Source: Polaromonas glacialis
GTDB lineage: Bacteria > Pseudomonadota > Gammaproteobacteria > Burkholderiales > Burkholderiaceae_C
NCBI RefSeq assembly: GCF_000709345.1
Contig: NZ_KL448327.1
Span: 82,574 to 119,933 of the forward strand
Direction of reading: 5' to 3'
DNA length: 37,360 nt
The notes beneath the pieces are model-generated. The model did no database searches. It was given only the letters and a program-made list of their open reading frames with translations, and had not been told where the DNA came from. Both the position numbers and the translations under genes were made by a program. This document shows positions 16,296 through 24,697 of the stretch, piece by piece (position 1 is the first letter of the stretch; each line of letters begins with the position of its first letter).

Positions 16296-17634
16296 GGATG
16301 TGGCCAGGAATAACTTCCCCCCTCTCTGGTCAAAATGCAGTGCTGCCCAATGGGTGGCGTGCAGGGGCACGGCGGGTACGTAAAATCCAGCAATGAGCAC
16401 ACAGACGGGTTACGGACAAGACATTGAGGTCAAGATGAAGCGGCTGTTCGCAACGCTGTCGGAAAAGGACCGGCGGCGCTATGCGGCCATTGAGGCGGCC
16501 AAGCTCGGCAGCGGCGGCATCAGCGTTGTCTCGGGCTTGTTTGGGCTCGATGCCAAGACCGTGCGCCGCGGGCTGACGGAGTTGGCGCTGCCCGTTGATC
16601 CCGCGCAAGAGCGGGTTCGAAAAAAGGCGGTGGACGCAAGCCGCTGATCGACAGCGTTGCCACGCTCGACGAGAATTTTCGCGCGCTGCTGGCCGAGTTC
16701 ACGGCGGGCGACCCAATGCGCCAGGGCGTGCTCTGGACGAACCTGTCGCGCCGCGAGATCAGCAGGCGCCTGGCCGACATGGGCACGCCGGCGAGCCGCC
16801 ATGTGGTGCGCAAGCTGCTCAAAAAGCACGGCCTGGGTACGCGCAAGGCGCGCAAGAAAAAGTCGATGGGCGCGCATCCCGACCGCAACGCGCAGTTCGA
16901 GAACATCGCCCGGCTCAAGGCCGCGTATCTGGCCAGGGGCGAGCCGGTGCTCAGCATCGACACGAAGAAAAAGGAGCTGATCGGCAACTTTGCCCGGGAG
17001 GGGCAGACCCACACGCAGGCGCAGGTTCAAACGCTGGACCATGACTTTCCCAGCGCAGGACAAGGCAAGCTGATTCCGCACGGCTTGTATGACCTGGCGC
17101 GCAACGAGGGGCACATGCACCTGAACACGAGCACGGAGTCGAGCGAGTTCTGCTGCGACTCCATCGCGCACTGGTGGGAGCGGCACGGCAGCAAGCACTA
17201 CCCCGATGCTAAGCGCCTGTTGCTGCTGTGCGATGGAGGCGGCTCCAACGCGTCGAATCGCCATGTGTTCAAGGAAGCGCTGCAACACCTGGCCGAGCAG
17301 CTCGGGCTGGAGGTCCGCGTCGCGCACTACCCGCCATACTGCTCCAAACACAACCCGATCGAGCACCGCCTGTTTGCCCATGTCACGCGCGCCTGCCAGG
17401 GCGTGACGTTTCACACGGTGGAGATCGCCCGGCAGTTCATGGCAAAGGCCAAAACGACTACCGGGCTGAAGGTGACGGCCGAGGTGCTCGGCGGGGTCTA
17501 CGTCAAGGGTAAAAAAGTCGCGGCAGACTTCTTGGCAAACATGCGCATCGTCTTCGATGCGCATCTGCCCCGTTGGAACTACCGTGCCGTCCCGGCCAAT
17601 GGCTGAGCTCGGGAAGTTATTTCTGGCCACATCC
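16296..17634 (+). mobile_element. ISAzo13-family insertion sequence, complete
   Basis: Terminal inverted repeats of about 24 bp, starting GGATGTGGCCAGGAATAAC on the left and ending GTTATTTCTGGCCACATCC on the right, differ at one position. TAA flanks both ends (16293-16295 and 17635-17637), a likely 3-bp target duplication. One transposase gene split by a frameshift signal fills the element. It separates an IS110 remnant from a pRiA4b ORF-3 remnant. Confidence 0.85.
16393..17606 (+). CDS. ISAzo13-family DDE transposase expressed by programmed -1 frameshift
   Basis: The first frame (ATG 16393) encodes a helical N-terminus with HTH (GGISVVSGLFGLDAKTVRRGL) and would stop at 16647. At A AAA AAG (16620-16626) a -1 slip joins it to the second frame, giving KKGGGRKPLID and then the DDE core: LSIDTKKKEL (Asp), LLLLCDGGGSN (Asp), HNPIEHRLF (Glu). 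The fusion is 404 aa, the normal length for the family. A hairpin (GCAA..CGCT / AGCG-TTGC, 16636-16660) lies 9 nt after the slip site, the classic stimulator position. Without the shift only an 84-residue DNA-binding peptide is made, which could act as a regulator. Confidence 0.85.
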
Positions 17635-17637
17635 TAA

Positions 17638-18019
17638 TTACGGCCCGTTGGAGCCCAACTGGGACTTGCCAGACGGCGTGATCGATGAGGCCAGCGTCAC
17701 GCTGGAAGAGGCGCTGGGCGCTCGCAGGACGTTCCTCTACGTCTACGACTTCGGGGACAACTGGCGCCACAAGGTCAAGGTGGAAAAAACCGTCACGCTT
17801 GACGCGCCGTTGTCGCTGGCGCTGTGCCTGGCCGGAGAAAACGCCTGTCCGCCCGAGGACGTGGGCGGCGCGCCGGGCTACGAGGACTTCGTGCAGGCGC
17901 TGGCCGATCCGGCCCACCCGGAGCACGATGAGCTCAAGCAATGGGTCGGCCGCCCGTTTGACCCTGCCGCATTCGACGCGGCCGAGATCAACCTGTGGCT
18001 CAACCACACAGCGTCTTGA
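17638..18019 (+). pseudogene. pRiA4b ORF-3-like protein, C-terminal fragment
   Basis: The frame contains LYVYDFGDNWRHKVKVEK, LAGENACPPEDVGGAPGYEDFVQAL and FDPAAFDAAEINLWL, signatures of plasmid pRiA4b ORF-3 family proteins of unknown function. These are often about 180-200 aa or longer. The first part is missing, and the ISAzo13 element lies directly upstream. The sequence left of that element does not encode the missing part, so the gene was already truncated before or during that insertion. Confidence 0.8.
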
Positions 18020-18261
18020 ATTTCAATATGGGTACTGGGCGGACGCTTACCAACATCACGACATATTCCACGGATATTTGAACAGTCCAGCTTGAAAATC
18101 AGACCGCTTTGTTTGAGGTCACGGATTCAGGCTACAGTTTTGAGTCCTGAGTGAGAAGCTCAGTTCAATGTCGGTCAGCCGGGCCATGCCGAGCCACATT
18201 ACTGTGTTGCCTGGGGGTGAATCCGAAGCTCGAGCCAAGTAGCCGCCGAGTCTATCGAGTT

Positions 18262-19314
18262 GGCTCTGTCACTGTTAGATGTGGAATTTTTTTTCCAGAG
18301 GCGTAGAGTTCATAGCGAACCGTGAAGGAGGTTAGCCATGAACGCCGAGACTTTCAATGCGTTGATGAACCAACAGGTGCCCCGGCTCACGCTGCGCCAG
18401 CGTGAACTGCTCAAAAAGCGTCTGGATGAACTCGATGAGCAGCAAAAAGGGCTGGCCGTCATTGAGTCGTCCAGCGCGACTGAGCCGCGCTGCTGCCCAC
18501 ACTGCCAAGGCAGCGAGCTTTACCGGCATGGCCACGTCAGTGGGTTGCAGCGCTACCGCTGCCGGACATGCCACCGCACGTTCAATGCCCTGACGGGCAC
18601 CGCGCTGGCGCGGCTGCGCAAGAAGGGCAAGTGGTTCGGTTTTAGTCAAGCCCTGGCCGCCTCCCTCACCCTTCGCCGGGCCGCTACTGCCCTGCAGGTT
18701 CACCGAAACACGGCGCTGCGCTGGCGCCATCGCTTTCTCAGCGGCCTCAAGGCAGACCGCGCGACAACGCTGCAAGGTATTACCGAGGCCGACGAGACCT
18801 ATATCCTGGAGTCGCGCAAGGGCTGTCGCAAGCTGGACCGCCCGCCTCGCCGTCGCGGCAGCAAGGCGAGAAAAGCGGGCCTGTCCGGTGAACTGGTCTG
18901 CGTTTTGGTGGCTCGGGACCGTGCCGGACAGACGCTGGACTGGGTGATGGGACGCGGGCAGATGACAAAAGCCGCACTGGCCGGCGCACTGCAGCCCGTG
19001 CTGGCCAAGGATGCGCTGCTGGTGAGCGATGGCAACCGGACCTACTGCGGCTTTGCGCACGACGCGCACCTGGCGCACGAGGCGGTCAATCTGAACGCAG
19101 GCGTGCGCGTCAACGGCGCCATCCATGTCCAGAATGTCAACGCCTATCACGGCCGTCTCAAACAGTGGCTGCACCGCTTTCACGGCGTTGCCACGGGCTA
19201 TCTGGACAACTACCTGGGCTGGTTTCGCGCCCTGGACAGCCACCATGGCGACTCTGGGCAAGCTGTCTTGGCGATGGCCTTGGGAAAATTTCCACATTTA
19301 ACAGTGACATAGCC
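18262..19314 (+). mobile_element. IS1595-family insertion sequence, copy 1
   Basis: About 25-bp terminal inverted repeats (GGCTCTGTCACTGTTAGATG on the left, GGCTATGTCACTGTTAAATG inverted on the right) enclose one transposase gene. ATCGAGTT occurs immediately outside both ends (18254-18261 and 19315-19322), a perfect 8-bp target duplication as expected for IS1595. It is therefore a clean independent insertion. The 242 bp between the pRiA4b remnant and this IS hold nothing I recognise. Confidence 0.92.
18338..19312 (+). CDS. IS1595-family transposase, copy 1
   Basis: A 324-aa protein. The N-terminal zinc ribbon (CCPHCQGSELYRHGHVSGLQRYRCRTCHRTFNALTGT) binds DNA. An HTH-like segment (RRAATALQVHRNTALRWRHRFL) follows, then the ISXO2/IS1595 catalytic core from EADETYILES, through DWVMGRGQMTKAALAGALQPVL, to VQNVNAYHGRLKQWLHRFHGVATGYLDNYL. 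A GGAGG Shine-Dalgarno lies 8 bp before the ATG. It is almost identical to copy 2 on the opposite strand, differing at the C-terminus (GKFPHLTVT against GRVPHLTVT). Confidence 0.92.
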   Translation: MNAETFNALMNQQVPRLTLRQRELLKKRLDELDEQQKGLAVIESSSATEPRCCPHCQGSELYRHGHVSGLQRYRCRTCHRTFNALTGTALARLRKKGKWFGFSQALAASLTLRRAATALQVHRNTALRWRHRFLSGLKADRATTLQGITEADETYILESRKGCRKLDRPPRRRGSKARKAGLSGELVCVLVARDRAGQTLDWVMGRGQMTKAALAGALQPVLAKDALLVSDGNRTYCGFAHDAHLAHEAVNLNAGVRVNGAIHVQNVNAYHGRLKQWLHRFHGVATGYLDNYLGWFRALDSHHGDSGQAVLAMALGKFPHLTVT

Positions 19315-19362
19315 ATCGAGTTAGATCAGACAGGACGTAATCGATGGCAATCACCAAAGTCC

Positions 19363-21231
19363 TCAGAACCGTGTAGTGAACATATACACCATCCAAAAAT
19401 ACCCAAAGGGTACGATCGTACGGCTGGCCGCTTGGAGTGGCGTCAGATCTAGGCACAAGGTAGACTTTGATGGTACTAGTATGGAAGCGAGCGGACACAG
19501 AAGTCCAGTCCACAAAAAAAGATCAATGCCAACTAAAAGAATTGCAGCGACAAGCACGGGCAAAAGGATAACTGAGCAATTGCCCACTAAGCGCCAAATT
19601 CGGCTCTGCAATTTGCTGAACGGCGGAAAAGTGACTTCAGGCGCCGTTCCGGACACGATAAAGTGCGCGATATCGTCCCAATTTTCCTCCTCATGGCCCA
19701 CGCCGTGATTGCCAACAATATAGTTGATCTGGTGAACTGGGCCCAACTCCGAGCCTTGGATAAATCCGTCATGGCCAGCGCTGCCAAGATTGAAGCGTCG
19801 CCACGGCTGCAGGGCTTTTGGAAATACCGCGACCACCCAATCTCGCGTCGCCACATAATTCAGCACCTTTTTCACGCGGGGAACCTGCGAGTTAGTCTGA
19901 ATTAAGCTCAACCAATCATAATCACGGCGAACGACGCTGCCGGCGAGTACGACGTGTTTGAACCGCGCAGCCGGATAGTCCTGCAATGCCTGAGCCACAA
20001 GGTAAGTGCCGTTGGAATGACCGACATAGTGGAACGTCGACCTTGGATAACGGGCGCGAGCTTCGGCAAAGCGATCCATTAGCCATTCGACCTTTCGCTG
20101 GCGAACCGTTCGAAACATGAATGGCAGCATAGCGAAATAGCCATAGCTTTCAGTCCACGATTCGAATTTTTGATCCAACGTCGCATGTTTTTTGATACAG
20201 CGCGCGATCTTCTGTGTCCAAAACCCCTTGTCGCGTATTCCGTGCACAACAAACACTAAATCGGTAACCGTAGGATCCGGTTTCGGCGGTAGGTTGTCAG
20301 CCATCTCCTCCCGCGTAATAGACTTGTTCGCCAGCGTTTCGCGACTTTCGTTGAGAGCTATCAGGAATTTCTTGCGCCGTTCCGTACGTGCCAGCGCGGT
20401 TTCGAGCGGTCCGGTCGCTGACATCTCGATCACATTTGAATGATTTGACTTCCCGACTTCCAGGTAGAAATAAGAGTGACGTTCATTCTCGCCAATGAGA
20501 TCAACTGAATAGTCGACGTTATCGTCCGGCGACACTTGGTCGTCAACGGTACCTAACAGCTGCACGACAATAATGTCAGGACGAGGTCCATATTCCTGGT
20601 CCATCAGCGCAAGCCACTGCAACCGCGCTTGCACCAGAAAAGGTGCTCCCTTTCGGATTGCAAAAATCGTGGGCTTGCCACGCAAGACAAATTCGCCGAA
20701 CAACTGCGAGATGCTCCACTTTACGCTGGTCAACCAATCCATCGCTGAGGACACTGACCAACCTCTATTCATCCCGGCGAAGAGAATAAGGCGCTGGATT
20801 GAGGTAGCCCAAGTTCGTGGTTCACGGAATTCTGCAAACTCTGGTTCGAAAGGCGCAGGCCGGTCACCGCCCGCGCCCATCTGCTCACCGAAGGCGATGA
20901 TTGCGATCTTGCGTGCAATCACTGCTCCGAAACTGTGTCCGACGAACGTGATGGAAATGTATTTGCCTCCCGATCGCTTACGATCCGCCACGAGTTCATC
21001 AATAGCCGCAACGAGACCGGCAACAATGCTCTCGGCTTTCTGCAGACAAAGTGGTTTTCTCGCGAATGGCAGTTCCGGTGCAAAGATGTCGGCATTCGGG
21101 TGCTCCGCGCGGAGCACATCCTTGACGTCCGAAATTCCTTTTCCTAAGAGGCGAAATTTAAATCCATGTATCAAGACAAAGAGTTCAGTTCGAGCTGTAC
21201 CGTTCTCAAGAAACCGCTTAAAGTCGTTCAT
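19363..21231 (-). CDS. Tandem double alpha/beta-hydrolase with C-terminal membrane anchors
   Basis: A 622-aa protein with two serine-hydrolase domains. Domain 1 (about 15-285): oxyanion HGF at 22-24, nucleophile Ser100 in FVGHSFGAVIA, acid near LGTVDDQ (Asp230/231), His264 in KSNHSNV. Domain 2 (about 322-525): VVHGIRD, Ser406 in YVGHSNGTYLVAQAL, Asp464 in ATRDWVV, His509/513 in GNHGVGH. Both triads look complete. Residues ~552-575 and ~603-618 are hydrophobic, anchoring the enzyme in the membrane with a short tail. There is no N-terminal signal peptide. Lipase, esterase or thioesterase activity on membrane lipids is plausible; the substrate is unknown. It is the last gene of the leftward envelope cluster, 451 bp after its neighbour. 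Confidence 0.75.
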   Translation of the reverse strand: MNDFKRFLENGTARTELFVLIHGFKFRLLGKGISDVKDVLRAEHPNADIFAPELPFARKPLCLQKAESIVAGLVAAIDELVADRKRSGGKYISITFVGHSFGAVIARKIAIIAFGEQMGAGGDRPAPFEPEFAEFREPRTWATSIQRLILFAGMNRGWSVSSAMDWLTSVKWSISQLFGEFVLRGKPTIFAIRKGAPFLVQARLQWLALMDQEYGPRPDIIVVQLLGTVDDQVSPDDNVDYSVDLIGENERHSYFYLEVGKSNHSNVIEMSATGPLETALARTERRKKFLIALNESRETLANKSITREEMADNLPPKPDPTVTDLVFVVHGIRDKGFWTQKIARCIKKHATLDQKFESWTESYGYFAMLPFMFRTVRQRKVEWLMDRFAEARARYPRSTFHYVGHSNGTYLVAQALQDYPAARFKHVVLAGSVVRRDYDWLSLIQTNSQVPRVKKVLNYVATRDWVVAVFPKALQPWRRFNLGSAGHDGFIQGSELGPVHQINYIVGNHGVGHEEENWDDIAHFIVSGTAPEVTFPPFSKLQSRIWRLVGNCSVILLPVLVAAILLVGIDLFLWTGLLCPLASILVPSKSTLCLDLTPLQAASRTIVPFGYFWMVYMFTTRF

Positions 21232-21682
21232 GTCCGGTCACCATTTGAATTTGCGCCTTTGCGCTGCTCTCAGATCTGTTTACTTGGGATAAACCTTACC
21301 TTGACGACTGTTTAGTGCTGTGCCCACTCACCCAACGATACAAGCAATAACGCTCAGGCCTATGTCCACACCCTCCTCAACCCCTTGCTGTCCGCTTTGC
21401 TGCTGGCCAGGAACATCCTTCATCTGCTGCTCGATGCCCTGGCGCTCGTGGCCCTGCATACCTACCTGCAAAAAGAAGGGCTCTCAAAACCACGCAAGCC
21501 TCGACCCAAGTCGCATAAACACATAACTCAGCCTGTTAATGATGGCTCACATCGTTAACTTGGGTGGATTGGCCCGTTATGCCCGGCAGTTCAACGATGG
21601 TGACTTATGTGTAATGAAATGGGGATAAAGTCCTACGGCGACACAGTCCGAGTCAATTCCTTATCTCCAACAGCTATCCTTC
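21232..21682. other. Gene-poor gap with a possible transposase-tail remnant
   Basis: About 450 bp between the hydrolase and amidase genes. On the plus strand from about 21351 a frame reads AYVHTLLNPLLSALLLARNILHLLLDALALVALHTYLQ and then KPRKPRPKSHKH. A hydrophobic stretch followed by a basic tail looks like the end of a decayed transposase, but I cannot assign it to an IS family. Nothing else is recognisable. Confidence 0.3.
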
Positions 21683-23440
21683 TCAAATCTGAAACGATCC
21701 TCTACTATCCGAAAGCTGACCCGTGCGCGTGCACTCGCCGATGAGCCGAGCTCGCGCCGTGGAATTAGTCATGCTTGTGCCCTCCCGAACCTCGATGTAA
21801 GCTTCAATCAGACGTGATTCGTCGGCTTCGGTCCATGACCCGGGATCCTGAACGGTCACCTGTTCAGCAAATAGCTTCTTTAGTGCAGTTTCCAGCGTAC
21901 CGGGTACATGCCCTGGGCGGTTCACATGCTCGTCCAGAATCAAAGCAATGCCATATTGAGAAGTGAACCATTCATCCACGTCATGTCCCGCCACAGAAAT
22001 CTTTATAAAGCGTTTGATGCGGCCCGCAGCAAACACCAATTGCGTAGTGCGGAAATCGGCATGATGCCCCGCCCGCCAGAAACGGTAGGCCCACTCCGGT
22101 TTTCGAAGCTCTGACTTAGCCAAGATGGTGTCGAGTCGGTGGTTATCCAGCAAAAGAAGTCCCGTCAATTTGTTGGCCTGCACCAGGGTATCGAGCTTGT
22201 AGCGGCCGAAGCATTCTTGGTAAGCCTCTGGACTGGCTGCCTTAAAGCGAGACAGCAGCACTGGCAATTCCCCTTCCGCAACGTCCGCGCCGGCCGTCCA
22301 CTGAAAAATCCCAACAGATAAAAAACTTCCGTCATAGGAATTGATCGCTTCGAGGCCGCCCTCGTTGACGCACATGGCGCGAACGACGCGAATCACCGAA
22401 TCACTGAGACCGGAAGGACGAGCATCCAAGCCTGCCAGCCATCGGGCTAGTGAAGTGCGGCCAGTTGTGAAGAAACCCTCCCGGAAGACTTTTGCAAACA
22501 CCTCACCATTGGGCGCGAGCGCTTTGTTATTCTGAACACTGACTCGGTGCATTTCGTCTTCCAAGGGCGGCAGCACCTTGCCGTCCAATGCGACCGCTGC
22601 TCCCGGTGATACGGGGGGTGCTGTTTCAATCGGCGCAATTGGTGCCAAGTTCGAAACTGCGTTGGCAGTCGCTGCGTCCAGCGCTGCCCAAGACTTAGGC
22701 CCGAAAATGCCATCGGGCACCAATTGATGCTCACGCTGAAATTGGCGCGCTTGGGCTTCAGTGCCGGATCCGAATCGACCATCGATTTGAACACCCAATT
22801 TTTGCTGCAGAAGACGAACAACGTCGCCTTCGTTTCCTCGACGCAATGTGGGGCGAGACTTGGTGTCAATGGCTGGAATCAGCGGCGGCGCCAGAACTTG
22901 GCCAGACAAGATTGCCTGCACCGCGGCTCTAAAAGGTGCCATCTCAAACAGCGGGTCGCTTTTTCGGCCCGCAGGCAGCGCATATTCCTTGTGAGCGCAG
23001 CACATGCTCGCGTCAGCCCGGATATGCGCCAGGATCGCTGCCACCCCTCGGTGATAAGCGTCCATTTGAACCGCTGGCCAGACATCGCTAAGCTTGCCGG
23101 TGTTTTCTGCCTCGATGCCAATGAAGCTAGAGTTGCCCGTGTCAATGCCGCGCCACTGGCCAGCGCCGGCATGATTCGCGCGGCCCGCGGCGATGACGTA
23201 ATAAGTGCCGTCGCGACCCAGGCCAAGTTGCGCGAGCGGCCCCGAAAGATCGGAGCGCCCCTTGATCAAGAGATCCAAAGTCGGCATGTTGCCGATCGCA
23301 GACCCAACAGTGTGGTGGCAGATCACGCCGCGCGCAGTGCCCATTTCAGCACGACCGCGACTGCGCCAGCCGTCGACCTCGGCGACCTTCAGGCCCGCCG
23401 CCTCCAGCACGCCGGGCAGCCAAGTTAGAGAAAAAACCAT
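21683..23440 (-). CDS. Multidomain peptidoglycan hydrolase: amidase_2, PG-binding, lysozyme-like
   Basis: A 585-aa protein. Residues ~35-180 are an N-acetylmuramoyl-L-alanine amidase_2 domain with zinc-site candidates His42/43 (VICHHTVGS), His150 (CCAHKEYALPAGRKSDP) and Asp162, plus NHAGAG and GIEAENTG. Residues ~196-256 are a PG_binding_1 repeat (RRGNEGDVVRLLQQKLGVQIDGRFG...). After a Pro/Ala linker, residues ~310-525 resemble a lysozyme or transglycosylase fold, with Glu360 in VNEGGLEAINSYDGSFLSVGIFQW. There is no signal peptide, so export would need a holin, a secretion system or cell lysis. A strong AGGAG precedes the ATG, and it follows the multi-TM gene by 14 bp. Confidence 0.8.
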   Translation of the reverse strand: MVFSLTWLPGVLEAAGLKVAEVDGWRSRGRAEMGTARGVICHHTVGSAIGNMPTLDLLIKGRSDLSGPLAQLGLGRDGTYYVIAAGRANHAGAGQWRGIDTGNSSFIGIEAENTGKLSDVWPAVQMDAYHRGVAAILAHIRADASMCCAHKEYALPAGRKSDPLFEMAPFRAAVQAILSGQVLAPPLIPAIDTKSRPTLRRGNEGDVVRLLQQKLGVQIDGRFGSGTEAQARQFQREHQLVPDGIFGPKSWAALDAATANAVSNLAPIAPIETAPPVSPGAAVALDGKVLPPLEDEMHRVSVQNNKALAPNGEVFAKVFREGFFTTGRTSLARWLAGLDARPSGLSDSVIRVVRAMCVNEGGLEAINSYDGSFLSVGIFQWTAGADVAEGELPVLLSRFKAASPEAYQECFGRYKLDTLVQANKLTGLLLLDNHRLDTILAKSELRKPEWAYRFWRAGHHADFRTTQLVFAAGRIKRFIKISVAGHDVDEWFTSQYGIALILDEHVNRPGHVPGTLETALKKLFAEQVTVQDPGSWTEADESRLIEAYIEVREGTSMTNSTARARLIGECTRTGQLSDSRGSFQI

Positions 23441-23454
23441 AGCTCCTTTCCTCC

Positions 23455-24561
23455 CTAACGGCTGCTGGCAACACCACCGGATGCAGCCGGCAGGCGATCG
23501 TCTGGTGTCGGTGGCACATCGCTGTTGGAAGCGTCGACGTCACAACCATCGATCTTCTCTTCTTCGTTCGAATGCGGATTGAGTCCATGGGCATCGAGGT
23601 CATAGAAAGTCTGTGGCAATTCTTTGCCTTCACTCTTTGTCGTCTCCTTCTCGACAGGCCTTGGTATAGGTGACGCAGTCTGAGGCTTGTCGGAAGCGGC
23701 CATGGTGGCGCTATTGAGCAAATCCGGAATCAGCCGTTCACTGAATCCGGCGATAAAGGCTGCAACGAGCAAGACCAGGTGATCCGTGATGCGCAGGTTG
23801 CTGCTGTCCGGGCCGTCACTCAGATGATCTGTAGCCCCCATGACAGCGCTGCCAAGACGGAGTGCGAACAGGTCGGCATCCATCAGCGCCTGAAGAACGA
23901 TCGCAGCAATCGCCCCGATCACGATGCGCACGATGGCATCGATGATGTTGTCGAGCATCTGCAGATCTGTATGAATACTTCTGCTGCTGATTCCCAGGGC
24001 GATCGAGAAGAATGCGCCGAGCGTACCTGCCGCAACCGCTAGCCACGTGTTGGAGGTGTAAAAGCCATAAGGAACAAACCAAGCCTGGTTTTTTACGAGA
24101 TCACTGGTTGCGAACGCGGCAAGGAGGCCGAGCATCGCGGCGGTCGCCGCGGCGTAAACCAGATACATGAATCGGGCGAACGATTTCCGCTCGGCGACAA
24201 CATCATCGCGAATTTGTGACAGGATTAGCAATGCGGACTCAACATCACCTTCAAGCGCGACGATTAAAGTGTCTGCGACGCGGCGGTCGTATCGGAGCGC
24301 AGCGCTCTGGAATCTCTTTCGTTTATGTGTCCGCCAGCCATCCACCAGACCGTTGATCTCTCCTCGAAGTGGCGAGAGTCGGGCAACTTTCTCACGTTGT
24401 TCAATTTCCCGAACTGGATCATCGGCAAACTGTATAGTGACGCGTTCTTCGGTTCGATACACAGCATAACGGGAATCGAATCGTGCGTAGATAGACTTGA
24501 CTCTCAAGCCATTGGCGTCGGGCTCGTTCATCCTGATCCTAGATACCTGAAATGGGTCCAT
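23455..24561 (-). CDS. Multi-TM membrane protein of unknown function
   Basis: A 368-aa protein. The N-terminal ~125 residues are charged and cytoplasmic. Hydrophobic helices lie near 130-150, 172-192, 205-226 and 258-276. The last helix runs into AGFSERLIPDLL, a motif I have seen in uncharacterised bacterial membrane proteins. The C-terminal ~85 residues are hydrophilic, Pro/Asp/Glu-rich and probably disordered. It starts with GGAAG upstream and is followed 14 bp later by the 585-aa peptidoglycan hydrolase, so the two are translated together. Possible roles are a holin-like exporter, an anchor or an immunity partner; none is shown by the sequence. Confidence 0.65.
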   Translation of the reverse strand: MDPFQVSRIRMNEPDANGLRVKSIYARFDSRYAVYRTEERVTIQFADDPVREIEQREKVARLSPLRGEINGLVDGWRTHKRKRFQSAALRYDRRVADTLIVALEGDVESALLILSQIRDDVVAERKSFARFMYLVYAAATAAMLGLLAAFATSDLVKNQAWFVPYGFYTSNTWLAVAAGTLGAFFSIALGISSRSIHTDLQMLDNIIDAIVRIVIGAIAAIVLQALMDADLFALRLGSAVMGATDHLSDGPDSSNLRITDHLVLLVAAFIAGFSERLIPDLLNSATMAASDKPQTASPIPRPVEKETTKSEGKELPQTFYDLDAHGLNPHSNEEEKIDGCDVDASNSDVPPTPDDRLPAASGGVASSR

Positions 24562-24697
24562 TTACTTCCCTAATAGAAGCGTTTTCGTCCAAGAGGCCTT
24601 TTTAACTGTCTATAAAACGGGTTTCATCTCCATTCCCTTTGTCACTTTTTAAAAGTGCCCGGCTATCGACACAGACTTGGCAACCAGCGAAATGCGT

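Noticed and set aside
22755..22780. Third parS-like site (CGGATCCGAATC)
   Set aside because: Only one half resembles the palindrome, and it lies inside the peptidoglycan hydrolase coding sequence.
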